A stretch of 64,000 nt of DNA, from positions 62,001 through 126,000 of the forward strand of contig SWDT01000095.1 of the NCBI GenBank assembly GCA_009193035.1, in the 5' to 3' direction. The translations under genes and the position numbers were made by a program. Below the pieces are notes generated by a model. It saw nothing but the letters and a program-made list of their open reading frames with translations. It was not told where the DNA came from and ran no database searches. This DNA is from Halicephalobus mephisto. Its lineage: Eukaryota; Nematoda; Chromadorea; Rhabditida; Panagrolaimidae. Every line of letters starts with the position of its first letter. Positions within the stretch are counted from its first letter, which is position 1. This document shows, piece by piece, positions 1-12,616 of this stretch.

Positions 1-805
1 CAGATGGAGCTTCTGGAGCAAGAAAACGATGAATCTAACGACGTTCAGCAGTTCTACCAAGTAAAAAATTTAAATAATAAAAAATTTGATGATTTTTTTC
101 GCATTTCCTCTTTTTCCATTTCTAAAGATGGTAAAACTGTCCGGCGATCTGGCTTTTAACTTTAGGAATGGAAAAATGACAAAAATTAGGCATTTGGAGA
201 GAAAACTTGGTAAATTGCCCTTTATCAGTGTATTGAAAAGAGGAAAAAATGGTATAAGATATTTTTGGACAATTTTCGACTCTCGTCCGATTCTTCTGTT
301 TTTTCATCCTATTTTCCTTTCAGCTAACAGAGGAGTCTGTTGCGGCTTTCATCGAAGATTTGCTGGTTGTTCAGATGTCGTGGAAGCAGAGATCTTTTGA
401 CGATTTTTGGAAGGTAAACTTTAATTACGAAGTTGTTAAAGATGTTAAATTCCAGTCTTCCGACGACAACCAATCCAAAAGTTCCCTATCCTCCCGAAGT
501 TTCACCTTAGGTCGGTTTATTACTTTAGTAAAGTAGTTTAAATATATGGAAGTAAATTTCGACGAAGAATTGATATATGGAAAACAAAATTAACGCTTGT
601 TTTGATTGATTTTAGGACGTAGGGAGTTTAATAGTCATTATATCCCGTTCTTTCAGCCCGTGCTAAGTCTCCACGATCTGTCAAGCTCTATTCCTCGTTG
701 ACCAACATTTCTAACCATGAGACGTCATTGCCGCCTAAATCCCCAAGAACTGTTTTCGCCGACCATGTCACTAATCAGTCGTTACCTCTCTATTATATCC
801 TCCAG
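1..805 (+). CDS. 3' part of an unidentified gene (partial, four exons)
   Basis: I do not recognise this gene. Four exons join in one frame: 1-60, 324-413, 456-510 and 657-805, with phases 0, 0, 1 and 0 and acceptors ending CAG. The first exons are acidic and Glu-rich. Exon 2 encodes a short amphipathic stretch, LTEESVAAFIEDLLVVQMSW, which could be a folded helix pair. Exons 3-4 are Ser/Pro/Lys-rich and probably disordered, with SPR and PKSPR phosphosite-like motifs. Exons 3 and 4 both end in AG before an identical GTCGGTTTAT donor context. If the last donor is not used, a stop follows at 824-826. The true 5' part lies before the window. It could also be the N-terminal part of the next gene, but the phase after exon 4 (0) does not fit an exon starting at 1690 (which needs 1), so I keep them apart. 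Confidence 0.45.
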
Positions 806-1703
806 GTCGGTTTATTTTTCTTTTAAAACTCGTAAAATGGGTATTTTTGTGTTGCTCACACGTTTAACCTACGCCTCCATTAATTTCTGCAATTGCTATA
901 CGTCCGAGGAAAGATTTATCATTGTCGTTTTGGTTGCCGTAGATTTGACAAGTTCTCTTGTTCGTCCAAGAGTAGGTCAAACTGATCGCCAGCTATGTTC
1001 ACTCGATTGCGTTTGCAAAGCTCATGTACGACAGCTGTTGCTGACAGCCGCAGGGCGTCTAGGCCCCCACTGGACAATGCTTATCGCGCCTGTTGCCGGC
1101 CAGGATAAAGTTGGATCTCGATCGATCGGTTTTGACTTGGGCTTATATTGCTCTTTTAAATTTGAGAAAATTCGGAAGGATGTGGTTGAGATAATGGCCT
1201 CGAAAGCTTTGCTTTCAAGTCGAAGTTAAAAGGGAAATTTTGTCAATTTTAGTGTCAGGGTTGTTGACTTTGTTTTCTTGTTTTTCTCCTTTACACACTT
1301 TGAGATTTTTGGTACCTTAATGACTTTTGTAATAATTTACGTGATTAGTTTGAAAACAACTCTAAAACATGACATAAACCGTCCTTTTGTCTTGATGGCA
1401 ATGTTGTTCATTTTCCGTTTCCTTTCAAAGTCAATCAGCCTCCAGCCTTGATGATGATGATCAATTTGTCCGCGCGATGTGTTCCCGGGTTGTGGTCACT
1501 TTTTACGCGTGTTCATCGACCTTAATTCTTTCTTTTTTGATTACCGCCAGTTTTGACGCTCAATTTTTTGAATTTGTTGAATCCACAGTGGTATTGATAG
1601 AGATTTCCTTCTCCAGGAGCCTTTCGGGCAATTCATATTTGTTTTTTACTTGCTGATAATTGAATGAGTAGTTGATTGTACATCTATAGCTTCCAATCCC
1701 TTG

Positions 1704-4057
1704 ATGAACGGATCTCGACCAGAACCGAGGAACGGAGGCAGACATTTTCTCCCAGAACAGGGGCGTCAGTATCCAGTTGACGTTTTTAACTTAGATTTTG
1801 TACCTATTCAAAGAGAGGAATATAGATCGGGAAGAGCTTCCGTCCCAGCACATTTGTTTTCAAAACAAGAAAACGACTATTATTATCCTCCACAAGCTGC
1901 TCGACCAATTCAGAATCCAAAGCCTCAATTTGCTGAAGTTGCTGAATTTGATAATTTAAATAGAAGACCTAATCAACTGAGTTCTAACGGATCTACAGTT
2001 CCTTGGAGGCAGCAAAATTCGATTAATCATCAACAACCCCCAGATTTGCGAGAACAATTTCGATCAATTGCCTCTCAAAGTGAGTTTTTGGTTAGGAATG
2101 TAATTAGTAATTATTTCTTACTCATAGGTAACCGGGTGATTGATGAATTGCTCGCTCCTTATTCGTTAGTTTCACCGCCACAACAAGAAATTAATAATTC
2201 TCCACCTAGACCTCCAGCAAGAAATCCGCAACCTTATTATCCATATCGAAGACCAAATAGCGCTTTAGCTGATCCATTTGCTTATGCTAATCAAGGACCA
2301 AATTCTCGTCGAATTGATCCTCTAAGACAACAAAATAAGGAACAAATTCCCTCAGTTGCACTTCATATTAAAAATCCTTTTGTTTCTTCTCCAGAACAAG
2401 ATAATATTAGACCTACTCATCGGACATTTTCTGAACCGAACGGTCATCAAGGTATTCATACTCTTGATATTCTTTCTACTTCCTTGTACGATCCTACCAG
2501 TCCATATTATTCTGCTAGAGATTCTGGATTTAACAATAATTTCATAGATAAGACCAAAGTTTACTTTTCTGATACTGACGAATTTGAAGACGACGAGATG
2601 AGTAAGACTACCCCTAATTGGAGAAATAATTTTACTCAAGTTCGGGAAAGGTTTGGAGCTAAAGAAAAAACTCCAGTTCCTGAAGATGCATTACCATATG
2701 CACATGACTTTAGTTTTGCAAGTGATGGATCATTAACAATGCCTAGAAATAGGGGGCTTTTGAAATCTGCTAGTCAAACAACCGTTACTTCTGGAAGATT
2801 AGAACCTTCAAGGTGAGAGTTTTGACGTAGATAGTACGTTGAGTGATATGTTAATTACAGGTCGTCATCCTTGCTTAGAGAAGCTGTTAATAGGCGGGCA
2901 GAAACTCCTGTTCTTGAATTCCGAAGAAAATCGGAAACTCCAGAACCAAAAAAAGGCTTGGGTAATTTTTGGTTGGAAACGGTGAAGAACAGAGCTTCGA
3001 GTCCATCTCCTCAAAAAGTTCCTTTCAAAATGACAGCTGCTGAACGACTGGAACAACTACATGAACCTATTGATGGTCCAAACAACGGAGATCATTTGAA
3101 TCCTAATTTGTATAATAATGGAGTTCAACAAAATTTTAATTCGAATCAATCTCAGGGAGTGAATATGACGTTTAGGAGAATTGGGGCTGATAGTGTTGCA
3201 CAACGAAAGATGCATTTTATTCAAGAAGAAAAAGTTAATGCTAATAATGCTGCATCTGGATCCAAGTAGGTTGATGTTTGAATTTATTTAATAACTTTTT
3301 GTTTTGTAGGTTATTTCCTTCTGAACGGTTTATTAGCGAGCGAAAATCAGTTAATGGCAACAACAATTCGGCTCATGCTAATGCTTTTTCTTCGTTGGAC
3401 CATGCTGTTGCAGACTTGAAACAGAATACTGAGAAACTTATTGATAGTAGAGGTTGTGCTAAATTTCCCATAGGTGAATTTACAACTTCCCCACCGGTTA
3501 AGAGATTGAGTATATTTACTGGAACTAGAATTAGTCCTCCAAGAAATGTAAATCAACATAATTTTAATCGACAACATTCTCCTAGTCCTGATTCTTTAAG
3601 TGGAGAATCTAATGCTTCTTTGGCTAATTTACCGCATCCTCGACCAAAACATAATATTCGTGAACAATTGATGAATGCAGGTGTTGGTAATACTTATCTA
3701 GGTCCATATATGGGAAGAAGATCTGGTACACCTAATTTTCCTACTCCGTCATCTGGATCTGTTGCGTCTAAAATATCAGCATTTGAAAAAAGACCGGGTA
3801 CTCCGACTTTACAATTAGCTGTGGGAAATTTTAATAATACTCCAGAAGCCCCGAAATCTCCATTATCTCCAATTACTACAATATTTAGAACAAAACCTGT
3901 TATCCATGTTGATATGGGGAATGATGCGAGAGAACGTCCTGGATCTATTTCCCCTGAATATGATAACAAAAGAATTTCAACAGTATCGACTTCTGCAGCA
4001 TTCCATTTTTCTAATAAGGTAGATTTTTTGAACACTTTAATGTTGTTTTTTGTTTGA
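1704..4057 (+). CDS. Long disordered Pro/Ser/Asn-rich protein, possibly the long-isoform N-terminus of the PP2A B'' gene
   Basis: Exons 1704-2079, 2128-2812, 2861-3265 and 3310-4018 are phase-consistent and give 725 codons. Reading through the last donor adds VDFLNTLMLFFV and a stop at 4055-4057. The ATG lies 15 nt after a CTATAG acceptor at 1689, compatible with a trans-spliced start. The product has no recognisable fold: it is rich in Asn, Gln, Pro and Ser, with many SP/TP sites (SPSPDSL, RRSGTP, RPGTP, APKSPLSP) suggesting proline-directed phosphorylation. The last exon ends on phase 0 at AAG|GTAGAT. The phase-0 exon at 8600 of the downstream PP2A B'' gene could accept it, so this may be a long isoform N-terminus like PR130. 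It may equally be a separate gene. That it is coding is fairly sure from the long open frames and splice phases. Confidence 0.6.
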
Positions 4058-7000
4058 CGTGCTTCCTAACAAGGCTTCTTGATAACGGAATTTGATTTTC
4101 TTTATGATATCAAGGGAGACAAAGAAATGATGAGGAAGCCGCTTTTGACTTGTTGACTGAGTAATCGAGTTTTTGTCCATCAGCGGCGTTCAAGTGTTTT
4201 ACATTTTTTAAGCTGTCTTATTTTTTCCGGACAAGTGGCAATTTTTGTTTTTGAAACGTTTGAATATGAGTTTAAAATTTGCGTTTGTAGTTTGGGACTT
4301 ATTGAGGTAAATGTTATCTTTAGTTTATAATCAGGAAAAAAGAGTAGATTGTTCTTGATAGAATTTTTAATTTCCTGTAAATCTTGGAATTTCATTTTTG
4401 TTTCTTCATTTCGAAAATAGAATCTTTTTTTGTTTTGTTGTTAATAGTGAATTTGGATTTAATTTGGTTACTTCCTTTTTGGGAACTATTTTGGATTATT
4501 CGGTGAGAAAGAAAGTTAATGGATCTTTTGTTTTGAGCTTTTATGAAAGATTGAGAATTAAATTTGAAGTTGTTGATTTATTCATGAAATATTGCAAGAA
4601 TTTTCTTTTAAAAGAATGTAAGAAATATGTTAGGAAAAAAATTTTTTTGTTTTGGTTGACTTGATCCTTTTTTAAATTTGGATAGAAATTAATTTGTTTC
4701 GCTAATTTGATGATTAGTTTTTTTAGAGTCCTGAATTTCATTTACAACTTGGAGAAATATCCTTTTTTTATTTAATTTGATTGGATCTTTGTTGGATAAT
4801 TTGTCCAAACGAAGTTTTGGGATTTGGATTTGGTACTCGGTTCTATTAATGTATTTTTGGAATGTGATCCTCTTTTTGATTGAAACCGGTTTAAGTGCGA
4901 TCAAATACCTCAATTGATTTACCATTTTTTTTGGAGATAAATTGGGGCAAATTTGAACTTTGTCGTGGATGTAGTTGGAATGTTTGTTTTTTTATAATAG
5001 ATTAAAGAGGATTTAATTGATTAAAAATGCTTCTTGTTAATGCTATTGTTTCAAGAAAAGAAGAAAAGATGCGCACTTGAACGATCTTGAATCTTAGTTG
5101 GCTAGTATAGTAGAGTGTCGTTCCCGCAACAGTCCTTTGTTTCTACAGATCAATGCTTTCGCATTTCTGAGATTTTGTCTGTAGAGAGAATTTTGTCCGA
5201 TATATGGAGGGTAAAGCTTAAATGAGGGAGGAACATTGCGCGAGTGACGCATGTTTGTTCTAGAAAAGAGAAAATAGTGACCACTAGTCACCTTGATGAA
5301 AATTTTTGGTTATTGTTTAGTTAAATGAAAAACTTGTGATTTTTAACGATTGTCAGTATTTGGAATTTAATTTTTTTTGCAGAGAAAATCTTATCTTATA
5401 TTATTGAGTTTAGCTTTCGCCCCAATCTTTTCCAAAATATTTACGTCACATTGAAATGTCTCCATTTTGCTTTCAAACTGACTGGTTTTCCCACGAGGCT
5501 TTGGCATGATTCTGTATTGTTCCAAATTTGTCAACTTTTTTTATTCCATTTTTATTCAACGTTTTTTTCTTCATTGTAACCCAATATTGATAATATTCTT
5601 TGTTTTATGTAGAGAGCTTATGGAAATTGGATTGGTCCTATGATATAGAGATGCTCTCGATTTTCAACTGTTGAATGAAATTGCAGGAAATACGTCTAAA
5701 TTTAAAGTAAACTACCCTTTTTTCGTTGCGCAAATTTTTGTTTTTGCAGAATGATATTGAGATTTTACTTCCTGAATGTTAATGTGGATGATTTTTGTTC
5801 GGTTTTGAAGATGATATTTTGAAATTTTGCGCTAAAAACAAAGGTCAGACCCGTTATCTATCGTTGAATAAAATCGTAAATGTTTTATTTTTTTCATTGG
5901 CGTTTCTGTCTCGTCATTTATGAGTTTTTTGGTTTTAAGAAAAAAATTGTATTAAAATTTATTTTCAAATTGTTTTTTTACCATTAATTTTTTTTCGTAA
6001 CAATGAGAATGTCAGATTTTGCAGTTCTCAGCAGGGAGTTTGCCACTTTTGAATTGAAAAAATGCCAATTTTATGTTTGCTTTAATGGTAAAAAATTGTT
6101 GAACGAAGGAGGTACGTTAGTAATGATGATTGGTTGTTTATCAAATTCAAGTAATCTAAATTTGGGAAATAGAATTTAAACAACTTTGTTTGACCCATGC
6201 TGTCTTATCAAAAAGGATTTTTTTAGATTGTTTTTCAGACATTATTTTTCTTGGATATTTTTGAGTTTACTGTTGAATATATTGTTTATGGAGTTTCTTT
6301 ATTTTTAACTTGAATGATTGACCTGTAGCTTTTGAACGAGGGAGACGATGACCTGAACATTAGTTCTTATCGAAAGAAGAAATTCCCGCAATTTTGAAAA
6401 CTTTTGAACACCTGTTAGACCCGATTAGCAATACTGCCGTGCGATCGCATTAACAGCTGGCGCATTGGTCGTCTTGTCCTTTTGACAAGTCATTTATTTT
6501 TGTTGTTGCTGGAATTTTGCCGGACATTGGCGATCTTGTGTGTTGAAATGCAAAAGCTTAAAGATTTAGGTTGGCGGCAATGACTTTTTTGTTTTTTTTT
6601 ATTGATAAATTTTATAATTAGTATTTGATGTACGAAATTTTATGGAATGATTTGACTTTTAGAGATGGAAGAGGAGGGTACTGTAGTTTTAGTAGGTGTT
6701 GTAAAATATGGTTTTTAAAAATTGGTTTTTAATTTCTTTGTCCTTTTATAGATCTTTTTTATAGCTTTTTTGTTATCAGAAAAATTGAATTTTGTATTCA
6801 TGGAATTTTCCCATGGATTATTTTTAGTTTATGGATTGTACAAATTTGACCAAGCTTTAAACTTGATATCTTAGACACGATTATTGTTTTGGCTACTGAC
6901 ACCTTTTCTCTTGAAAGTTCTAAAATTTCATGCAAACTTGTTCTTTATTTTCTTTGCCATTCTTTGTTTGAAAATAACTATTTCCTGTCATGTTTTAAGA

Positions 7001-7624
7001 TTTACTTTTATGTTCGAGAAAAAAAGCGACATCTTTCATTGATTTTTTTTGTTTGATCAAAAGTGATTTGGCAAGTTAGTGGTCAGCAGTTGTTCAAAAG
7101 CTTGTTGTCGGAGGCTCTCTTAGCATGGGATTATCTAAAAACTGGTCAGTTTTTGTTGCGAATTTGAAAGAAATTTTTGAAACAAGAAGCAATAGAGGTG
7201 TTAGGGAACGTCACTCTTGAGATCGCGAGAAACTAGTTACCGAAGAGGATTTATCTAGTTGCTAGCTAGCTTTTCTTTCCGGGAATTTAGTCTTGGATCA
7301 ATTTGTATCTATTTGTAAAACTTTACACTATGAAAAAAGTGTGATTGTGAATAGAATGTGGTTTTATTGTTGTTTCATGAGATTGCCGACAAGATGTGGG
7401 ATTTTAAATTGTTATAGTTGCTATTTGAAATCCTTAAAATCGTTTTGAATTAATTCAAAGGATAATCTTTTTCTCGAGGTCGTGTTTCGTGTTTTTACGG
7501 GAAAATTGAAATATGCGCATTAATTCGAATTTAAAATTTAGAATCATAAAAAGAGAATTGAATGTAGTTGCCCAATTTATGATTTTATGGAATTTTAAAA
7601 TTTGAATTTAAAAATTCCATAATC
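4058..7624. other. Gene-poor 3.6-kb stretch (long intron or spacer)
   Basis: No exon chain with consistent phase is visible on either strand. The sequence is T-rich on the plus strand with scattered short frames of random composition. It would be the long first-promoter intron if the upstream disordered exons splice to 8600; otherwise it is an intergenic region holding the promoter of the gene that starts at 7625. The 100 bases before 7625 are AT-rich, with a short inverted repeat around ATTTATGATTTTATGGAATT, and have no obvious splice acceptor at the ATG. Confidence 0.5.
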
Positions 7625-10511
7625 ATGGCTGCGGTTTTATCCCCTGAATCATGGTCTTCAACCTCTGAATTGAGAGAAAATGAATCAAGCGATCCTGACA
7701 TTGATCCTATTGTGAGCGAATTGACAGACAGTGTTGACGATCTGGGTCGATTGCTCTCTAGTACAGCTAATGTTGCGTGGGAACCACCGCAAAATCGATT
7801 TCCACTTGTTGTTGAAACTGATGAAGAGGAAGTTGTTGCTGAATCTGAATCTAATATGAAAGTAGAATCAGGAAAAGAGGAGGAAGGGATTGTTTATTAT
7901 TCTTCCACAGCTTCAACGAGTTCTAGTGAAGATTCTAGTGGTGTTGGATCAGCAGCTGGGACTCCAACTAGTCTTAGTGCTGATGAGTTTTGCTGGACTA
8001 CAGGAACTCCAGGAAATGGACAATTAGTAGTTTTAAGAGATAAAAAAGGAAATGTAGCTGGAAATGACCTAAGGAGATGGTCAACAGTTTCTGTAAATTC
8101 TGTCCAAAGACCTCCTGATGCTACAAATTGCGATTGTACAGCGATAGCTTTTGCTTCTCTTCGGAGATCGAAAACAAGAAAGAAATTGAAAGCGTTAAAA
8201 GAACAGGAAGAAAGTTATCAAAAAGCTCTTCCTAAAAATAGTCCTCCGGATTCTCCAGATTCTGGAATTGATTCTAGTTCATCTGGTAGTGAAGGAAAAA
8301 TTTCAATTTCACATAAAACTCCAAATTCAGCGACCGCTATTTTACCAAAAAGTCCGTCGAAATCATCAACACGGAATGGTCGCAAAACAACTTCAACTAT
8401 TGGATTGTTTTTGGATTCTTTCATGTATAAAATGTTTCGAGTTCAAAGAACAAAACCAATAGTTGAAAAGCAGAAAGAAATTGAGGTGAAATAATTGGGA
8501 GTTTTGTAAATTAGTGATGAGGTTAATATGTGTGAGCTTGATAGGGGGTTTAATATGGGATAAAAGTTGTTTTTTTTGTTAATTTTTGTTTTTTTTTAGC
8601 ATGATCCAACGTTTTCTCCTCGATGGCGTAATGATCCTGTTAATGAAGCTCAACCATTGAATGAATCGTCATATAGTGATAATGCTAATTCTTCTCCAAG
8701 TGCTTCGACACCGAAGAATAACAAAGTTGTTGATCCGAGATTTAATATTTCTCCTATTGCAAAAATTAATTTTGAATTTGATGAAGAAACTGCTAAATCA
8801 CCATCTTTACAAACAAAAAGTTCTGCTTCAACAACAATTTCAACAGGAAAATCTTTGTCATATGGAGATTCTATTCATTTGAAAGTTCAATCAACAAGTA
8901 TATTACCTCCTGTTGCTCCGATTAATTTTAAAGTTGCTGGAAAATTGGCAAATACAGAAAGATTTCATTTTCCTGCTGGTAAACCTGTATCTAAAACAGA
9001 AAATGATGGAGTATTACAGAAAATTCAAATATTGTTTAATTCACGTCCTGATATGCCAGTTTCTGGTTTTGATGAAATTGCTAAACGTATTGGATTGCCA
9101 GTTTACAGTAAAAAAGCGATATTTGAAGCTTGTTGTCAATGTTCGTCTCAGATTGTTACTGATTCTACTTTGATTAAATTTCAAGATTTTGTTTCATATT
9201 GGAATAGGTATGGGTTTTTTTTAAATTTTTGTTTTTAAAAATAAGTTTTAGAATGATTTCACAAGCTCATGATGAAGCTACTAGATTTATTTTTACTCTT
9301 ACTGTTGCTAAATCTGGACTTCCTGGTAGAAATTATCTCATTAGAGAAGACTTTCATTCTATTTTTTATGATCTCATTCAAACTTATCCGGGTCTTAAAT
9401 TCCTTATTGATGCTACACAATTTCATGCTCGATATGTTGAAGTTGTTGTTGCAAGGATTTATTGGAATGTAAATCGATCATGGTCAGGAAAAATTACAGC
9501 TGCTGAATTGAGAAAATCAAATTTTTTGCAAACAATGCATGCATTAGAACAAACGGATGAAATTAACAAAATAACAGAATATTTTAGTTATGAACATTTT
9601 TATGTTATTTATTGCAAATTTTGGGAACTTGATACAGATCATGATATGATTATTTCAAGAGCTGATATGAGACATCATTGTAATGGAGCATTGACGGATA
9701 GAATTATTGATAGAATATTTTCACCTGCTGTGACTAGAATTTCAAAGAAAAAAATGAATCAAACAAGAGGTCCTATTAAATCAATGCCATTGGATACAAT
9801 TGGATTTGAGGATTTTGTATCATTTTTATTAGCAGAAGAAGATAAAAGACATCCAACAGCGATTGAATATTGGTTTAGATGTCTTGATTTGGATGGTGAT
9901 GGTATTATATCGTTATTTGAAATGGAATTATTTTATAATGATATTGCAAGGAAAATTAATCAAAAAGGATATGAAACATTGGATTTTGTGGATGTTGCTA
10001 GTCAGGTAAAAGATGGGATTTTTTTGGTTTTTTTTATTTTTGGTTTTTTTAGCTTTTTGATTTGGTTTCTCCTAATGCTGCTACGAAACAGATTCGTCTT
10101 CAGGATTTGAAAAAATGTGGATTAGCACATAAATTCTTTAATACTTTTGTTAATTATATAAAGTATTTGGAACAAGAATCTGCGGATGGAGAAAGAGCTT
10201 CTGTGAAGGTTTGTTTAGTTGATTTTTAATGTTTTTGAAGTTATTTTTTGGTTTTTTAGACTAATGGTGATAAAGAAATGTCCGATTGGGACCAATTTTG
10301 TGCTATGGAGTACGAGATTTTGATGTCTGAAGCAGATCAAGCTGATGATGGTAATGATGAAACTTAGTGAGTTTTTTGTGTTGAAGAATTTGTTAGTAAT
10401 TTTATTTATTTTAGTGATCTTGTTGTTGATGATGATGAACAAACAGAAGGAGGTTTTACTCTCGATACTCATGCAATAAGCTCAATGAATGTGGCGGCCA
10501 ACGGAGTGTGA
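7625..10511 (+). CDS. PP2A regulatory subunit B''/PR72 family (EF-hand)
   Basis: Exons 7625-8485, 8600-9207, 9252-10005, 10053-10208, 10260-10366 and 10415-10511 give an 860-aa protein. Residues 1 to about 350 are acidic, Ser-rich and disordered. The rest is the conserved B'' core with two EF-hand regions: a first loop DTDHDMIIS and a canonical second loop DLDGDGIIS followed by LFEME. The B'' family (human PPP2R3A) binds the PP2A scaffold and catalytic subunits and directs dephosphorylation in a calcium-dependent way. The aromatic segments FVSYWNR and FYDLIQTYPGLKFL are characteristic of this core. The tail is acidic and ends AANGV. The ATG at 7625 has no acceptor directly upstream, so it may be an internal promoter. 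Nematodes have several B'' genes, so I give no symbol. Confidence 0.88.
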
Positions 10512-11068
10512 CATATACTTTCTGTTAACTAGTCAAAAACTTGTTGAATATACTTGAATAATTTGTCTAATTTCCATTATTTGAGATTTATAGGAGGATT
10601 GATGCACGTGTATAAATAAAAAATGGTACTGTAATGAGATTTGAATTGAAACAAGTGATAGAGGGGGGTTGGGATTTTGAGATTATTGAATGTTGGTTGT
10701 TTGGCGTTTTGTGGGTGCGATGCCAATAGATGAGTTTTAGAGTTTTTTTGGTTTTTTGAAGCTGGAGTTTTTTGAAATGGGATATTTATTGTTTTGGTTG
10801 CTTTATTTTTGGGTTTTTTTGGTATTGTTGTGTTGGTATTACGATATTCTATGTTTATGATATGTGGATTGTGATTTTTGTTTGGTTTTTATATACGGGT
10901 TTTTATATATTTTATTGTGAAGTTTTTGAATAGTTTTTATTTGAAATTATCCTGGGATATTGCTTTGTTTATTTGTTAGCGTTCTTCTTGGATGTGTATT
11001 TCGTGCTTTTGATATATGGATATTGGTTAATTTGTTGTTTTTATCTATGGTTTTTTATTTTTAGGGAA
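10512..11068. other. Spacer with 3' end signals and trans-splice acceptor
   Basis: No gene is seen. An AATAAA-like signal (TATAAATAAAAAATGG) lies about 100 nt after the PP2A B'' stop. The last 200 bases are strongly T-rich and end in TTTTTATTTTTAG at 11052-11064, four bases before the next ATG, a typical trans-splice acceptor. The 557-bp gap is longer than usual for an SL2 operon, so co-transcription with the upstream gene is possible but not supported. Confidence 0.5.
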
Positions 11069-11452
11069 ATGTCTGATTCTGAAGGTAATTCTAAAACGGA
11101 TGAAGCTCCATCATCTAGTCAACAGCTTTCGAACACTCAGAAGAAGAAGTTGGAACATTTGAGACGGGTCCAGATGAAGAAAGAAAAACAGCAAAACGGA
11201 CCTAAGCTTTCTGCGTTCCAAAGAGCCAAGAAACAATACGAGACGATTCAGGAACAGAAGAAACGGGAATTTGAAGAGAAGAAAATTAAAAAAGAACAAC
11301 AACAACGGGAAAAACAAGAAGCCCTCAGTTTGAGGAAGAGGAAGGATCAAGCCATCAAGAAACGGACCAAGAAAGGACAGCCCAACCTGAACGCCGTCAT
11401 GGAATGCATCGTCGAGAAGTTGATGAAGCAAAAAGACAAAAATCCAAATTAA
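11069..11452 (+). CDS. CCDC59/TAP26-type rRNA-processing protein
   Basis: A single-exon gene of 127 aa starts 4 nt after a T-rich acceptor. The protein is highly charged (Lys/Glu/Gln) with an Arg/Lys-rich helix from about residue 25 to 105. It ends in KKGQPNLNAVMECIVEKLM, which matches the conserved C-terminal signature of the CCDC59/TAP26 family (KKTKKGQPNLN followed by a short helix). These proteins are nucleolar and act in pre-rRNA processing; the vertebrate one also co-activates thyroid transcription factor 1. The product is about half the length of vertebrate members, having lost most of the N-terminal part. An ATTAATAAA poly(A) signal follows about 20 nt after the stop. The call rests on the C-terminal motif. 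Confidence 0.72.
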   Translation: MSDSEGNSKTDEAPSSSQQLSNTQKKKLEHLRRVQMKKEKQQNGPKLSAFQRAKKQYETIQEQKKREFEEKKIKKEQQQREKQEALSLRKRKDQAIKKRTKKGQPNLNAVMECIVEKLMKQKDKNPN

Positions 11453-11719
11453 ATTGTTCCTTTGTTGAAGGAGATTAATAAAATTCCTTCTTTGCAACCA
11501 CGGATTTCGTTGATTTTTGAGATTTATTGAAAGAGGATTTTGATAAAATTTTCAAAATTTATGTATCTATTCATTGCAACTATAATCGTTGACGGCTTAA
11601 GGAAATCCGTGTGGATAGCATTAATCCGAAAATAAAAATCCTCTTGTGAGTTATCTTTGAAAGCAATAAAAGTATTTTCAAAATGAAGGTGTAAAAAATG
11701 AAAATAACGAGAGAAGGAA

Positions 11720-12000
11720 GAGTCTAAGATAGTGTCCGTAAAAAGACAGAAATATTTTTTAAATCACTATCCAGACAATTTCTATTGACAATAAAAATTG
11801 CTAGGATAGTATTTAAAAATCGTTCAAATCAGTCACTATCCTGACGATTTGTAGTAACAATGGAAATTTCCAGGATAGTGTCCACAGAGGGAGCAGAAGT
11901 TGTTCAAATCAGTCACTATTCTGACAATTTGTACTGGTAATAGGAGAGGCATTGTTCAAGAGAAAGCATAAAACATTAAGATTAGTCACTATCCAGACTC
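11720..12000. repeat. CACTATCC/GGATAGTG hairpin repeat array 1
   Basis: The motifs AGGATAGTGTCC and AGTCACTATCC alternate every 35-70 bases, joined by half-conserved spacers such as CAATTTNTATTG. Each GGATAGTG can pair with the neighbouring CACTATCC, so the array folds into successive hairpins. The same family recurs at 33.4-34.1, 35.3-35.7, 59.6-60.1 and 61.6-62.2 kb. Confidence 0.8.
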
Positions 12001-12394
12001 AAACTTCAATTAACAAAGATTCCATAATAGATAGATATGATCCAGAAAAATCGATATATCCACAGGGGGCGAGGATCGGTTTCTTTGATCTAACGTCGTA
12101 AACGGCAAAACTAGTCCAATCCCACGCGCACGAGCTGAGATCTGCCGTTCGACATTGCTCCTCTTCCTTTCCCTTATCGGAATCGAGTGCTGTCCTCCGT
12201 TTTGCCCGTGTTTATTGTTCAAAATAAAGGAAACTATTTTTTCGTCACTATTACCGATTTTCGATATATGAAGTCTCTCTTTTTAATAATTTCAAATTTT
12301 ACATGTTTTTTGTAACTTTCTTATGTTGTTAATTATTGTTTTAGCTTTATATAAGTTTTTTGGATTTTACTTTTGCTCCTCCTTCTTGGGACCC

Positions 12395-12460
12395 GGCGGC
12401 GCGAAAGAGAAATTCAAAATTTTATCGTTCCGATTGGCGCCGCTTCCTCTGTTTACTCGA
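12395..12460. promoter_or_regulatory. GC-rich promoter patch with E2F-like sites
   Basis: GGCGCGAAA at about 12400 is the reverse complement of TTTCGCGCC, the E2F/DP consensus. TTGGCGCC about 40 bases later is a second E2F-like core. Both lie about 170-220 bases before the coiled-coil gene start in an otherwise AT-rich spacer, which suggests cell-cycle or germline control. This is motif inspection only. Confidence 0.4.
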
Positions 12461-12616
12461 TCTGCAGCTATATCCTTTGTTTTTATATAATTTTTCAGTT
12501 TTATCTTTATATTATCGTTTTTATATTACCATCTGTATAATATTATTTTCAACATGTAATTTTCGAATAACTATTAAAATAATTCACTTTCCAGCTTTAC
12601 TGAATATAATGAAGAA

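Larger units (their letters stand above)
11453..12616. other. Spacer with hairpin repeats and the promoter of the coiled-coil gene
   Basis: It holds no convincing gene. A GGATAGTG/CACTATCC array occupies 11720-12000 (listed separately). At 12050-12240 there is a short, more GC-rich tract without a supported frame. From 12390 a GC-rich promoter-like patch contains E2F-type sites. A T-rich acceptor TTTCCAG at 12588-12594 precedes the next ATG by 22 nt. Confidence 0.5.

Noticed and set aside
717..1229. A 170-codon open frame after the first exons
   Set aside because: The exon of the entering gene (657-805) reads a different frame, and the long frame has no start context or domain. It is probably open by chance in a locally GC-richer stretch.
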